Assembly: GCA_023846275.1 (NCBI GenBank)
Contig: JAIUJO010000185.1
Location: 326,229-390,228 of the forward strand
Direction of reading: 5' to 3'
Source of the DNA: Vanilla planifolia
Taxonomy: Eukaryota > Streptophyta > Magnoliopsida > Asparagales > Orchidaceae
DNA: 64,000 nucleotides
This document shows positions 1 through 12,000 of this stretch, in pieces. Position numbers and translations under genes: made by a program. Below the pieces are notes generated by a model that searched no databases, was not told the origin of the DNA, and worked only from the letters and a program-made list of their open reading frames with translations. The stretch's first letter is position 1, and each line of letters opens with the position of its first letter.

Positions 1-97
1 CTTCTTTTTATTTTTGTTATTTTTATTATTACTATCATCACTATTATTATTATTACTATTATTATTATTATTATTGTTCTTCTATTTCTTTTTCTTC

Positions 98-129
<32 letters not shown>

Positions 130-1740
130 TTTCCCCTTCTCCTTCTTCTTCTTCTCCTTCTTCTGCTTCCTCTTCTTCTTCTTCTTTTCTTCTCCTTCTT
201 CTTCAGCTTCTTCTCCTTCTTCTTCTTCTTCTATTACTTCTTCTTTTACTAAATCTTCTTCAACTTCTTCTTCTTCTTCTTATTGTTAGTTTTTTATTCT
301 TCTTCTTTTTCTTCTTCTTCTTCTTCCTCTTCTTGTTCTTGTTCTTGTTCTTCTTCTACTTTTTCTACATCATCATCTTCTTTTTCTTTTTCTTCTTCTT
401 CTTCTCCATTTTCTTCTCCTTCTTCTTGTTCTTCTCCTCCTCCTTCTTCTTCTTCTACTTCTTCTTCTTCAACCTCTTCTTCTTCTTCTTCTACTCTACT
501 TCTTCTTCTTCCTCTTCCTTTTCTTGTTGTTCTTCTTCTTCTACCTTGCCTTCTGCTACTTCATCTTCTTTGTCTTCTTCTTCTTCCTCTTCTTCTTCAT
601 CTTTTTGTCTTCTTCTTCTTCTTCTTATTCTTCTTATTCTTCTTCTTCTTCTTCTGCTACTACTACTACAACTACTCTTCGTCTAAATATTCTTGTTGTT
701 GTTGTTGTTGTTGTTCTTCTTCTTCTTCTTCTTTTCCTCATTCTTCTTCTTCTCCTTTTTCTTCTTCATCTGCTTCTCTTTCTTCTTCTTCTTCTTGTTC
801 CTCTTCTTGTTTATTTTCTCCTTCTTCTTCTTCCTCTCTTGCTTCTTGTTCTTCTTCTACTTCTTCTTCTTCTCCTTCTTCTTCTCCTTCTTCTTCTTCT
901 TCTCCTTCTTCTTCTTCTTCTTCTCCTTCTTCTTTTTCTTCTTCTTCTTCTTCTCCTTCTTCTTCTTCTTCTTCTTCTTCTTCTCCTTCTTCTTCTTCTT
1001 CTCCTTCTTCTTCTTGTTCTTCTTCTTCTTCTTCTTTTTCTTCTTCTTCTTCTTCTTCTTCTTCTTCTTTTTCTTCTTCTTCTTCTCCTTCTTCTTCTCC
1101 ATCTTCTTCTTCTTCTTCTTCTTCTTCTTCTTCTTCTTCTTCTTCTTCTTCTTCTTCTGCTGCTGCTTCTTCTTCTTCTTCCCCTTTTCCTTCTTCTTCT
1201 TCTTCTTCTTCTTCATCAACTTCCTCTACTTCTCCTGGTTCTTCTCCATCTTCTTATTCTCCTTGTTCCTCTTCATCTTTTTTTTTCTTCTCCTTATTTT
1301 TCTTCTTCTACTTCTCTTTCTGCTTCTTTTTCTTCTTCATCATCATCATCTTCTACTTCTTCGTTTTATTCTTCTTTTTTTTCTTCTTCTTCTTTCACTT
1401 CTTCTTTTTCTTCTATCGATGTTCATCTTCTTCTTCTTCATCTTCTTCATCTTTTCATGCTGCTTCTTCTTCTTCTTCTTCTTCTTCTCCTTCTATTTCT
1501 ATTTCTTCTTCTTCTTCACCTTCTTCCTCTTTTGCTTCTTTTCTTCTTCTTTTTCTTCTTCTTCTTTTGTTTCCTCTCCTTCTTCTTCTTCTTCTTTACC
1601 TCCTTCTTCTTGTTCTTATTGTTCTTCTTATTCTTCTTTTTCTTTTGCTTCGTATTCTTCTTATCTTTTTCTTCTTCTTATAGTTCTTCTTCTTCTTCTT
1701 CTTCTCTTTTTCTTGTTCTTGTTCTTGTTCTTTTTCACAA
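1..1740 (+). repeat. Giant pyrimidine-rich compound microsatellite (CTT/TCC)n
   Basis: Seen directly: the + strand is almost entirely C and T for about 1.7 kb. It is built of CTT/TTC triplets interspersed with CCT, GTT, ATT and GCT variants; an (ATT)n block occupies roughly bases 27-75 and a (GTT)n block lies near 695-715. Purines are rare on this strand. Every long open frame here encodes only poly-Ser, poly-Leu, poly-Phe or, on the minus strand, poly-Lys/Glu, which is what triplet slippage produces in each frame. I therefore call no gene. The tract probably continues left of base 1. It ends sharply near 1,735, where ordinary AT-rich DNA starts. Confidence 0.95.
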
Positions 1741-2270
1741 GTATTTTTAAATGGTTCTGACGATACTTGTGCCTTCATCCACCCATGATGACTAATCAGA
1801 CTTCTACTAATCACTTATTTTTAACGAAGCTAGTAAACCAAATACACATTGATAGTGTCATGAGACACCAAAATCTACAAAAAAGTTTGACTATATGAAA
1901 CAATTTGTAAACTTTACAATTTTTGCATAAAACATTTTCTACATTTTTAAATCATTAAAACAAGAGTTGCACAACTAATGGCTAAAAATAGCTCCTCTAA
2001 TAGCAAAAATCATTATTTTGAAAGCTTGCCATCATAGGTGATACGAACCAGATGATGGTGTAGCTACTATTTGATTATAGGTTCTCGTAGCAGATATTGT
2101 TTGATTAGAATAATTGATAAAGGGTTTATATTTATTCACAACACGTTAAGATCTAGGATTCTTGAGGGCAATTTTGAGGAACTTCGATTGCTTTGTTGAT
2201 GAGAGTTATTATTGATGCGTGTGGTATTCCAATCAAGATATAACATAACGCGAGAAAAGTCATTTGGATT
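1741..2270. other. AT-rich spacer, nothing recognised
   Basis: Ordinary AT-rich DNA between the pyrimidine tract and the GC-richer start of the LINE. I see no coding frame, no terminal repeat and no RNA gene. Confidence 0.5.
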
Positions 2271-2318
2271 GGTTCACAAGTTGCAGTCAATTTCAAATTG
2301 AAGAGGAACTCGAGTCGG

Positions 2319-2380
2319 GAAGCTAGAGATGGGAAGGAGCTTGCGACCAGAAGCTAGCGACGGGAAGGAGTTCGTGACGG
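2319..2380 (+). repeat. Two-copy 31-bp GC-rich tandem repeat
   Basis: The core GAAGCTAGnGAnGGGAAGGAG starts at 2,319 and again at 2,350. The rest of the unit is diverged, and a weaker third trace follows up to about 2,400. It sits in a GC-rich block just upstream of the LINE ORF1 region and may be part of that element's 5' UTR, where short internal tandem repeats are common. Confidence 0.55.
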
Positions 2381-3081
2381 GGAGCTTGTAGCAAGGGTCT
2401 GGTGATGGGGGGCTGGAGACAGATTGCTGGTGGCGAAGTGCAGGGGACAGGACGTGAGTGGCGGAAGGCAAGTGAGGAGATGCTGGTGGTGGAGGAAAAA
2501 ACGGAGCTTGAGGCACTGGGTCGGTGCCGGAGACTGGATCAGGGAAACTCACGGCAGGATGGAAGAGAAGGTGTGCACAGGACGGGTAGCTGGTAATGGC
2601 TAGTTGACGAGTGTGCAAGTGGGAACGTGAGAAGCCAAGACCGTTGTGTAGAACTACTTGGCCACGTGGATCCCAAAGAATTCTAATTTTGAAATCCTAA
2701 GTATTCACTCTGAGCGAGGGCACGGGGACAGGATTAAACTGCAAAGTCATCTCATGGTGCACCATATCGGATCGTCCCCTTGCATGGTACTGGAACGCCT
2801 GCAGCCGTAACGAGAAGACAAATGACGGGAAGCAAGGTAAGAAAGAGTAACAGGAAGGTGAGGACCTCTGTGAGCAACTCGGCAGTGAGAGAAAGCCTTT
2901 CTTCCACCTCTGGGAGAAATGACGACCGCCGAGACGAATCTCCTTGTTCCTCAAAATTCAGCTGCAGCGGCGGAGGTATTAATCGAAACTACTGGAACTA
3001 CTGACTCAAGGGGTAACCTAGTGAAGGAGGCAGAATCTGTGGAAGCTCCAACTGATTTACCTGAATGTCAGAGCTAGGGGG

Positions 3082-3969
3082 ATGGATGCAAGGGGGAATG
3101 TAAGTCATACTACGATTACTGGCCTGATGGAGCTAGAGGACACAGCACATACGGCTATAAAACATGCGGTGAGCAAGCGATCAGAGGAAATGATCAACCC
3201 TGAGCATGGGGATGCTGTGAGATGGGAGGCCCTTTCAACCATGATCAGCATCAGGGAAGCCTTAATAGCAAACATCAACACCCCCAATAGTCGAGCAACT
3301 TTTTTTATGGGTCCAGCCAATATCTATGTAAACGATCGTGCTACGGGCATGCTAGATCACGTTGAGGGTGGAGATGTCTTTATGTCAAGGAAAGCATGCT
3401 ATAGGCGTAACAAATTCCACAAATTCGATTTGGTTGGGCGAGTATAGGGGAACACCCTTCCATTCTCCACCATTGCACTGGTGCTGCTGAAGAGATGGGG
3501 CCACTACAAGAACTTCAGGATTCTTGACTTGTCATTCGGCTATTTCTGTTTGCATTTCGATTCCATTCGTGACATGAATGAAGTCCTGCTTGGTGGCCCG
3601 TGGCAAGTCGCAGGCCAAGTCATGGGACTTCACATCTAAACGCATGAATTTGTGCCAAACGTCGCAACGGCGATGTGTACACCAGTGTGGGTGCGCCTTC
3701 CGTGCCTCCCATTAATATATTGGGATGTGGAGAACATCTTGAGAATTGCCAAGGCAATTGGGGAGCCTTTTTTACTTGACGACTGGACTACTGATATGGG
3801 ACGATCTTCCTATGCCAGGGTTTTCGTTCGAATGGACCTCCCGATGCCTTTAAAACCAGGCATATGGCTTAAGGGGGAATTTGGAAGAATCTACTAGGCA
3901 TTTGAGTACGAGAAACTGCCGTAGGTTTGCTTTTCATGCTTGTACGTTGGTCACCTCACGGGGCAGTGT
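3082..3969 (+). pseudogene. LINE ORF1: DUF4283-like domain plus CCHC zinc knuckle
   Basis: One reading frame runs from the ATG at 3,082 to the knuckle, interrupted by in-frame stops at about 3,445, 3,637 and 3,895 but with no frameshift. Landmarks match plant LINE ORF1 proteins: LVGRV, a GGPWQVAGQ segment, VWVRLPCLPLIYWD, IAKAIGEPFLLDDWT and YARVFVRMDLP, then the knuckle CFSCLYVGHLTGQC (3,928-3,969), a complete C-x2-C-x4-H-x4-C. In active elements ORF1 binds element RNA in the nucleoprotein particle. Upstream, 2,780-3,081 is GC-rich and may hold the ORF1 N-terminus or 5' UTR. Confidence 0.85.
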
Positions 3970-4691
3970 AGTACGTATAAGCCCTCGGAGGCTGTGCACA
4001 CATGTCAAATTATCACTGCGACCTCAGAAGACAATGTCATTGGAGGTGGACTGCTAGAGGTGGAGGATATGCGTAACTATGGTCTAGAAGGCTACTGAGG
4101 CGGAGTGTTCCAGAACTCCTTGAAAGCAGGAGGAGAATACATATGATCTGGAGGAAAAGGGATGAAAGCTGGGCCCGTGGATGCTTGTCCAACCCCGACG
4201 TAGGAGACAGGGCATGGCTGACCATAGGGGGACAGCAAGTAAGGTGAGCCAGAATCAACAGATGACTTTTAGCTGAGGGACTCCTGATGAGGGGTCCATT
4301 AGCATGCATCATAGGATGAGGAGCCTATCCAAGGTTCAAGGCAGAGGTACGACAAGGCGGGATACATCCCCAAGGGCCCACGAGGATTAGGTGAGGACTC
4401 CACAGGCAGATGCTCTAACGAATGATGTGGGAATGGGGCAGACGATGCAGGCAGGAGGGAACAAGGGAAAATTGCCATTGTTGCAGGAGGATTATGTGGT
4501 GGACCAAACCAAAAGTTTAGATGGCCACTACACCAAAACGATGTAGTAGAATCTCTCCTGAGCTATGCTTAGTGGTGCGCAAGGGACATCGAAGAGGAAG
4601 ATGGAGGAGGCCCATATAGGGAGGAGGTCCTCGGCATGGCTGGAGAAGTGCGAGGGCGCATGAGGGCACCACTTACAAATTCCAGGAGAAG

Positions 4692-5390
4692 ATGCATTTT
4701 GCGGTTTGGAATATCAGAGGAGTTAGGGACAGGAAGTCAAGAAGATACCTGCAAAGGATTGTACACGAGGGGAAAGTTGCAGTCATGACCCTAATGGAGA
4801 CAAAAGCACAATGTTTCCTAAGGAAGGATGCGGATTGGCTCCTTGGGAAGAACTGGAACTTCGTTGCTCATCCATCCACTGGCATTATTCTACTGTGGAA
4901 GAGCTGGGTTGATATCACGATCATGGAGGCCTCAACGCATGTTGTGGCATGCGAGGTGAGGCTACGTGGTGCTAGCTAGATAAATTGTTTTGTTGTCCAA
5001 CGCCCTAAAAACCACCACAAGCGTCGAGAGGTCTTGGATGTTATGAGGCATATGTCCAACGGGGACGACCCACTCATTGTCGAAGGGGATCTGAACCTTG
5101 TGATGGCGCAACAAGAGAAATGGGGCTGAAAGAAGTTCATCTATGGCAGGCAGCAGTAAGAACTTACTGACCTTATGTAGGAGCTACTGCTAGTGGACAT
5201 GGGCTTCACCGGTAATTGCTTTACCTCGTGCAACGAGAAGTAGGGTGGAGCACGTATCCTGGAGCGACTTGATAAAGTCCTGATGAACTTTACTGGGATG
5301 CAGGTCTTTCTTGAATGCTCTGTGCAACACCTGAGTCGGCTTGGGTCTAATCATTGCCCGCTGCTGGTTGATATGGGGTGCAGAAATCTA
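4692..5390 (+). pseudogene. LINE ORF2 endonuclease domain (broken)
   Basis: The frame opens with MHFAVWNIRGVRDRKSRRYL (the N-terminal WNxRG motif), followed by a METK motif. It then continues in the same frame through stops (4,977-4,979 TAG and others) to EGDLNLVMAQQEKWG, which matches the GDFN motif, and to SRLGSNHCPLLVDM, which matches the catalytic SDHCP motif with N replacing D. This is the apurinic/apyrimidinic-like endonuclease that nicks target DNA in L1 elements. The frame changes between about 5,400 and 5,500, just after an FESVWFDFP motif that normally leads into the linker before the RT. The domain cannot be active. Confidence 0.85.
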
Positions 5391-5503
5391 TGACCGAACA
5401 ATGGAAGGCTCCAATTTGAAAGTGTGTGGTTTGACTTCCCGCAGTCGTTTTGGGTCGTGAACCGAGCATGGCACAGACGTGTGAGGGGAATTGCATGGAG
5501 GGG

Positions 5504-7000
5504 ATTATGACCAAATTCAAATGCTCACTGGTTGCAATGTGGAGGTGGAGCCAGGAGGAGGTGGGAAACATTGTCAATAGAAACGTGGAGCTAGAAAGAA
5601 GCATCGATGAACTACAAACAAAGGAATCTCGAAAGGGACTAACAAAGGATGAGAGTATGCGGCTTGCTCACATGATCACGAGTTTCCACTGTGGCTGCGC
5701 ACATGAGGAACAATGGTGGTGTCAATGAGCGAAAGTGCATGCGGCGCAGCTTGGGGATAGCAACACCAGGTTTTTCCATGCTGCTGCCACGGCTCATGCA
5801 CGGACAAAATTAATGACTCAGCTGAGGGATGCGGAGGACAAGGTGACAGATACACCTGAAAGCATCAGGATTGTCCTTTCGGCTTACTTTGAAGAAAAAT
5901 GGCAATGTGGGGTGCGGACGGCCTTGCTGCTGATCACTATGCTGTCCAGTATTGTCTGCAGAGAAATAGCCTGTAAACTTGGCTACAGGGTCACCGAGAG
6001 TGAGATAGTTGCGGCCATGCAGGGAATCATGAGAAACAAAGCCCCACGTATTGACGGGATCACGGCAGAATTTTTGCATGGCTATTGGGCCATCACACGC
6101 TGGGATGTCTTTCTCGTGGTGTAGGCTTTCTTTGAGGATCAGAGGCTGCTAGGGGATTGGAAGGACATGCTTATTGTCCTTATCCCGAAGAAGCAGGGGG
6201 CGTGCAGGCCAGAGCACTTCTAGCCAATTAGCCTCTCCAACATCATATATAAGGAGGTGGTATGCGTACTATTCGAGAGGCTGAAACAGTTCATGTCAAG
6301 CTTTATCTCATGCGAACAAGCATTTTTTATTTTCGGGCGATGTATCTCAGACAATGTTTACATCGCGCATGAGATGGTATCGAAAATACACGCCTGCACC
6401 ACTACTTTGGGCCTCATGGTAGTAAAGATCAGCATGGAGTAGGCCTACAATAGCGTGTGATGGGATTTCCTGCTCGTGATGATGAAGACTATGAGATTCC
6501 CTTCTATCTGGTGCGAATGGATCGCAGCATGCTTTACATTTTTAAGATTTAGTGTTCTCGTCAATGGCTTTGGCCTTCCTTGGGTGGTGGCACAGTGGGG
6601 ACTCTGGTAGGGATGTCCACTTTCGCCCTACCAGTACGTTATGGTTACAAAATTCTTATTAGTACTGATGTGGGACTACGAGACTAAGTAGCTGCTCGGA
6701 TTTAGACCTGGACAACACGTACCACTGATTTCGCACCTCCTATACACAGATGATGTGTTAATGTTTGCTCTTGCCACCCGAGAGGCCGCATGCGCTGTGC
6801 AGAGAATCAGGTAGACATTCAGGGAAGCTGTAGGGCTGGGCGTCAACCTTCTGAATTCCAAAGTATATTTCAGCACGAAGATCAGCAAGAAGAAAGTTAG
6901 GTTTGTGTCGAGGAAACTTCATATGAAGTAAGGCTGGATGCTCACGTACCTCGAGGTCCCTATTGCTACGAGGCAACTGAGTAAAGTTGAATAATTGCAA
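5504..7000 (+). pseudogene. LINE ORF2 linker and reverse transcriptase (broken)
   Basis: After the frameshift the frame is kept throughout. The linker has QLGDSNTRFFHAAATAHAR (compare the usual GDxNTxFFH motif) at about 5,747. The RT follows with APRIDGITAEF, LIVLIPKKQG, PISLSNIIYKEV and CEQAFFIFGRCISDN. The palm metal-binding box is LLYTDDVLMFA, with YTDD at 6,743-6,754. Later motifs such as LNSKVYFS are still visible. Several in-frame stops, for example about 6,121 TAG, 6,439 TAG and 6,811 TAG, break it. Best read as a group of plant L1 type. Confidence 0.88.
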
Positions 7001-7429
7001 GTCATATTCTCACGTACCTCGCGGGCAGAGCTGCGTTGGCCTCCTCTGTTCTCACTATCATCCCAAGTCATACTCTACGTCACTGTGCTGTGCTAGTAGG
7101 AGTAATTGACGACAAAGCAATGAGAATTAGAAGGTTTTTATAGAATGGGATGAGCAGTGCACACACGATGCATTACGTGTCATCGGATTGCGTGACTTTA
7201 ACTGTTGAACATGGTTGAATGCATCACTGTTGTCAGAGTCTGGGACGTGTATAATATCCGTGCATGGGCGGGCGAGGAGTTGATTGACAGAATTCTGCAT
7301 CTCCCTAGAGCCCAGACGTCGGCTAAGGAAACACACCTCTAGACTCACACTAAGACAGCGAGGGTTGATAGCAGGAGAATCTATAAGCACGTGGTGTGCA
7401 GAGCTGACGACGGCGTGACATAGACGAGA

Positions 7430-7990
7430 TGAGGGGCATTTGGAAGATTAAAGCAGTGCTGAGGGTGCGAATGTTCATGTGGCGAGTCGCCGGTGACTTA
7501 ATCCCTGCGGAGGCATGGCTGGCCTGCAGGGGAATACTCGAGAACAACAACTCCCAATGGGCTATGCGGTAGAGTAATCTAAGCGGCACATGTTCTGGGA
7601 CTGCTCGTATGCCCAGGAACTCTGGGATGATTGCCAAGCCAGTGGGGTAGTGCTTGCGCTGGGACGGCCCATGGGTGCGGATGTCGGGCTGACTTTCCAT
7701 GCAACAAGATGGGGAGCGAGCACTGGGTATGCTGTCATGCTGGCCACCACCATGTACTATATCTGGGCAATGAGGAATGTGATAAGGCATAACAATCTGA
7801 TGGTCATGCCGTGCACACTACTAAGGAAGATCAAGATTGAGGTGATTTCTACAGCAAGGCTACAAAACTTTTATTCATCCTTGTTCCACGGGAATCCTTG
7901 CAGCTCTTTGGACCTGCTTTTAACCCATGGTTGGGTTCCGCCCAATAGGATGGATAAAAGTGAATTGCGATGCTGTGGTAGGGGATAACA
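7430..7990 (+). pseudogene. LINE zf-RVT region
   Basis: Around 7,440 the frame reads WKIKAVLRVRMFMWRV and then AWLACRGI, as in the zf-RVT domain that follows the RT in plant LINEs. A second frame from 7,590 continues with MFWDCSYAQELWDDC, the conserved Cys-rich end of the same domain. The two halves are in different frames, so at least one indel separates them. The region leads directly into the RNase H. Confidence 0.7.
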
Positions 7991-8328
7991 TTATTGACCT
8001 TGGCTTGGTGGTCAGAGACTGCATGGGGAGGCTGCTCTTGGTGGCTTGTAAGAGGGTTTTCTCTCAGGCTGTCGATGTGTTGGAGGTCCAGGTTATGCTC
8101 GAGGCCCTTAACATGCTAAGGGGTTCCCTTCCCCACCACAAGGTCTTGGAGATTCAGACTGACTCGATGAAGGCGCTTCAGGAGGTCTGTGAGATGATAT
8201 CTCATCCCCCTATGGCTGGCCACTTTGCTGAGACTGTCAGGTACTCCAGATGTGTGGAGGCAATTAGATTTTCTCATATACATAGAGAAGGGAATGCACC
8301 TGCTGGCTTGGTGGCACGTGCTGCATGA
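7927..8328 (+). pseudogene. LINE C-terminal RNase H-like domain
   Basis: The frame from about 7,936 reads WIKVNCDAVV (first catalytic Asp in NCDA), GLVVRDCMGRLL, then EVQVMLEALNML (second acidic position), IQTDSMKALQEV (third, the TDS motif) and a C-terminal HIHREGNAPAGLVARAA. The last motif is normally N-x-x-A-D-x-L-A; here D is replaced by G, so the final active-site acid is lost. The order and spacing match plant RVT_3 type RNase H. The first two-thirds is the best-preserved open frame of the element. Confidence 0.85.
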
Positions 8329-8486
8329 TGTAATGAGTTCTTTTGGGAATCCAGGGAATCCCTTCCTAAGCCCCTCATCAAACTTATGCTGATAGATTTC
8401 ATGTTTAATCCTCAGTGAGGATCTCATATGCAAAATAATTGTATGGATTATGCCACTTTTGATTTTAATATATTATAGTTTCACCA

Positions 8487-9060
8487 AAAAAACAGGATAA
8501 TGATCTAGAACATTAGAATCAAAATCTAGATCAAAGGCAGTGGTAAATTGGTTATTGTTAACAAAAGGAGAGAGACATTAAATAGCTTAATCAACTATTG
8601 CAGATGAATGGCTAGATGTAAGAAAACAATTCGCGAATACTAACATAATCTAGACTGTTTGATAGCAAAAATGTGCTATCAGTTGGTGTAGAAAAGCTCA
8701 AATTTGGCAATAGCATTTTTTTGTCTCACATTGCAAATTAGTTCACGTGATTTATGCTTATAATGTTTTCATTATGATTCAACCTAGTAAGGTTGGCAAC
8801 CCCATGGTGTTTTCAGAAAGTCATGAGCTAGGTCACCAATGCATATACATAAATATGAGTCTTACTTATCCCAGTTCCTTAAGCAATTCACGAGTAACTC
8901 CATACCATAAAGTCAGTTAAGGAGTTATGGCTTGAACCAATTGACCTAAAACTGCTGCAGGAATCGTGCATTAAATCGATATACTGTGCTGACTTGTCTT
9001 GGTTTTTATCAGGCACCTAACATGTGGCTCATCAAGGTTCGTGCCTACATTGTGGGCAAT
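8487..9060. other. Spacer 3' of the LINE, nothing recognised
   Basis: Moderately AT-rich DNA with no coding frame that I recognise. The stretch 8,800-9,060 is a little less AT-rich than what follows and could be part of an unknown repeat. Confidence 0.4.
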
Positions 9061-12000
9061 AAACCTTAGTCAAGTCCTTCAGGCTTTAGGGTGTAAAAAA
9101 TATTTAGAAGATTTCAAAAATAATATATATATGAAAATTATTTGAATATTTATAAGATTTCAAAAAGTCAAATATCTTAATTAAAAAACAAATACAACAT
9201 AAATACAAACTCAAATATGTATAAAAAATGACAATCATTTGTGCAATAATTGCATAGAAATTACAAGTTTTAACAAGCTATTCATAAAGATTTACAAATA
9301 TTTTTTTTTTGTAGATTAGCAACTCCTCAAATAGAATTGTTGTCGGCTCTAAAGTTAGTAATTTAAATTATCAAAATTTTTCAATTCTTTAAGCTATAAC
9401 TTTGCTCGAACAAACTCAAACTACTATAATTAAACTGGACATTTAACTAACATAATACTAAGCTCAATAAAATATTAGCAAATATTTAGCTTGACTTCAT
9501 GATTATCACATACAAATATAAAACAAAATTAATTATAAATATGAATTTTTAATATCTCAAAAAATGTGTACACAAAATAATAAGAATTCTCATAATAAAT
9601 ATACATTTTTTTGAAAACAACAAAAACCTTTAAATAATATAAAATGAAAAGCTTCAATACATTTATTATATGTATGTTAGAATAAATACAAAAAATTTAA
9701 AGAAAAAACAATGCTAAAAAATTTCAAGAGATACCCAGCTAAAATTATTAAAATTTGGGTACATACAAATTAAAAACAACCTTTTGGGGTAATTCGATCA
9801 CAAAAAAATTATTAAAACTTAAAAAATATTAAAATTAAAAAATCATTATGACATAAATTTATCAACAGTACAGTGAAAATAATATTTTAGTACAAACTTT
9901 TGTATTAAAATATTTAATAAAAAATATATGTCATAAAAATATATTTTTATTAATATAAGAATAGTAAAAACTTTTGTAGATGGTAAATAATAAAGAATAA
10001 AAAAATAATTTGAAATTATTAACATACACAAAATTTAGAATGTATAAGTTCTGACTACATGACACTATAAAACATTCTAGTAGTTTGCTATTGCCAAATA
10101 CCATTGTTGTAAAAATAATAAAAAAAAATAAAAAATTTTCAAGAAATGTGGAAAGGGTTAAAGAAATAAAAATTTTAAAAATCTTGAAATAGTTAAACAT
10201 TAAAATATTAAAACAATGTGTAGAATTTATCAATGATATGTTGCGTAAAAATGTAATAAAAATAATAATTACATCCAAAAGCTTTATACGAATTAATTTA
10301 TAATTTAAAACTCAATAATATTGAAAATATGATTATAAAGTACCACTATATAATTAATCATGCATAATAATACAAATAATAATTTAGTGAAAAAAGATAT
10401 TGTGCTACAAAATAAAAAATGTAAAATTTAAGGTATCATAATTCAAAAACACAAGATTACAGCAAATTTCAAAAATTGTTCTATAAATAGGGCTTGAAAA
10501 TTAAAGAAAAAATACACTTTTTTTGTAAAATGATAAAATTAAAAAACATATTTAAAATTTTCAAATTCATATGTAATGCCAAATAATTATATCTAATATA
10601 GTATGAATTACAAAATGTTGACCAAAAAATTTTTTTGTTAAGAATTATTGTTATTATGTTAAATAAAAAGTAAATATAGTCATTCAGTTATGATACAACT
10701 TTTTCAATTACAATGCACAAAATATAAAAGGAATATCATGTTTTTTCAAAAAAAAACTTTCAAATATGGGAACACAAAATAACAAAATATAATGAAATAA
10801 CAAGTTATTTTATATTTTTTTGATATTTTGTTAAAACTCAATTTTTATGTACAATATATCAATAAAAAAAGTTTTTTTAAAATATAAAAGTTTTAAAAAT
10901 TAATATATTAGAAAGTTAACTTTTTAATAAAGAAATGGAAAAATAAACAATTTGATAGAAGCTAAGCACAAATCCTTTTTGAAAAATATTATGGAATGCA
11001 AGGAAACATTTTAAATTAAAATAAAAAGTCCCAAAAAAATAAAAACATTAATTAATCATATATAGTATATAGAATCAAATAACAATCACAAAAAATTATC
11101 ATTAAATAAAAAGACTATTTGTAGAAAATGAAATGAGATATATGTAATACAAAGAAAAAACAATTAAGATTTGTACAAATAGAGCGTTACCAAAAAAGAT
11201 ACAAAATGAATGTTGTAGAATAAATATAAAATATTAAAAAAAATGAAAATTAATAGTCATCAAATTAAATATATCTTAAAAATTAAAATAATAATAAAAG
11301 ATGTTTATAAAAATCACTCATTTAGCATATCTAATTCAATGTGTAAGTCATCAAAATTTATTTTTACTAATATAAGAATTATAAGTCCTTTATTAGAGAT
11401 AAAAAAAGAAAAAAGTGTTAATATACTGGAAATTTATGAACATTTAAATACATTACTAACATGAAATAAAATTTTCTTAGCAAAGCAACATTTCGAAACG
11501 TTAATTTTTTACAATGAAATATTAAATATAACAAATATTATTAAAAAATTTACCATTTTAAAAAGTTAAGAAACTATGCACCAAAATTTAGTTGTATTAC
11601 ACAAATACAATACATGTGCATAGCTTTTTGTCTAAAGATTATAATCAATTCTAGATTAAAAAAGAAATTTTAAAAAATACATAAAATATATATGATTAAT
11701 ATTAAAAAATTGAACTTCATTAAAATATTTATATGGTATATTAGCAAAACATTTTGCTAATAATGCAAGAAAAATAATCATCATGATGTAAATCAAGAAA
11801 TTTAGAATGTTGAAAGTTTGAAAAAAATTACAATAATGAAATAACTAAAAAAAAAAATAATGTGTGCAGAAATTTTTGAGACAATATTCGTAATATTTAA
11901 ATTTTAACAAATGTCCAAAGGCAAATGATGTTGCATGTAAATAAAAAACAATTGAAAATAGATTATTTTAAAACATAAAATATTTATGCAAATGAAGTGA

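Larger units (their letters stand above)
2270..8486 (+). mobile_element. Decayed, nearly full-length plant L1-type LINE with RNase H
   Basis: In order on the + strand: a DUF4283-like ORF1 domain with a CCHC knuckle (3,082-3,969), an apurinic endonuclease-like domain (4,692-5,370), a LINE reverse transcriptase with a YTDD box at 6,743-6,754, a zf-RVT type cysteine/histidine region (about 7,430-7,990) and a C-terminal RNase H (7,927-8,328). This is the standard order of plant L1 LINEs carrying an RNase H. The 3' end is placed near 8,486, just after an A-rich stretch (tttcaccaaaaaaac) about 155 bp past the last stop. The 5' end is only estimated, from the rise in GC near 2,270. I could not find target-site duplications. 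The element is far GC-richer than its AT-rich surroundings. All domains carry stops and frames switch, so it is inactive. Confidence 0.9.

Noticed and set aside
14..1760. Long open frames encoding poly-Ser, poly-Leu, poly-Phe and poly-Lys/Glu
   Set aside because: All arise from the pyrimidine triplet tract being open in several frames on both strands; no protein motif.
2274..2618. Minus-strand Pro/Ser-rich frame of 114 codons
   Set aside because: Opposite to the LINE and within its GC-rich 5' region; composition reflects the repeat, no recognised domain.
7350..7790. Minus-strand frame of 146 codons
   Set aside because: It is the antisense shadow of the LINE zf-RVT region, whose sense strand carries the recognisable motifs.
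9846..10278. Minus-strand frames rich in Ile, Phe and Tyr
   Set aside because: Expected by chance in extreme AT-rich DNA; no motif.
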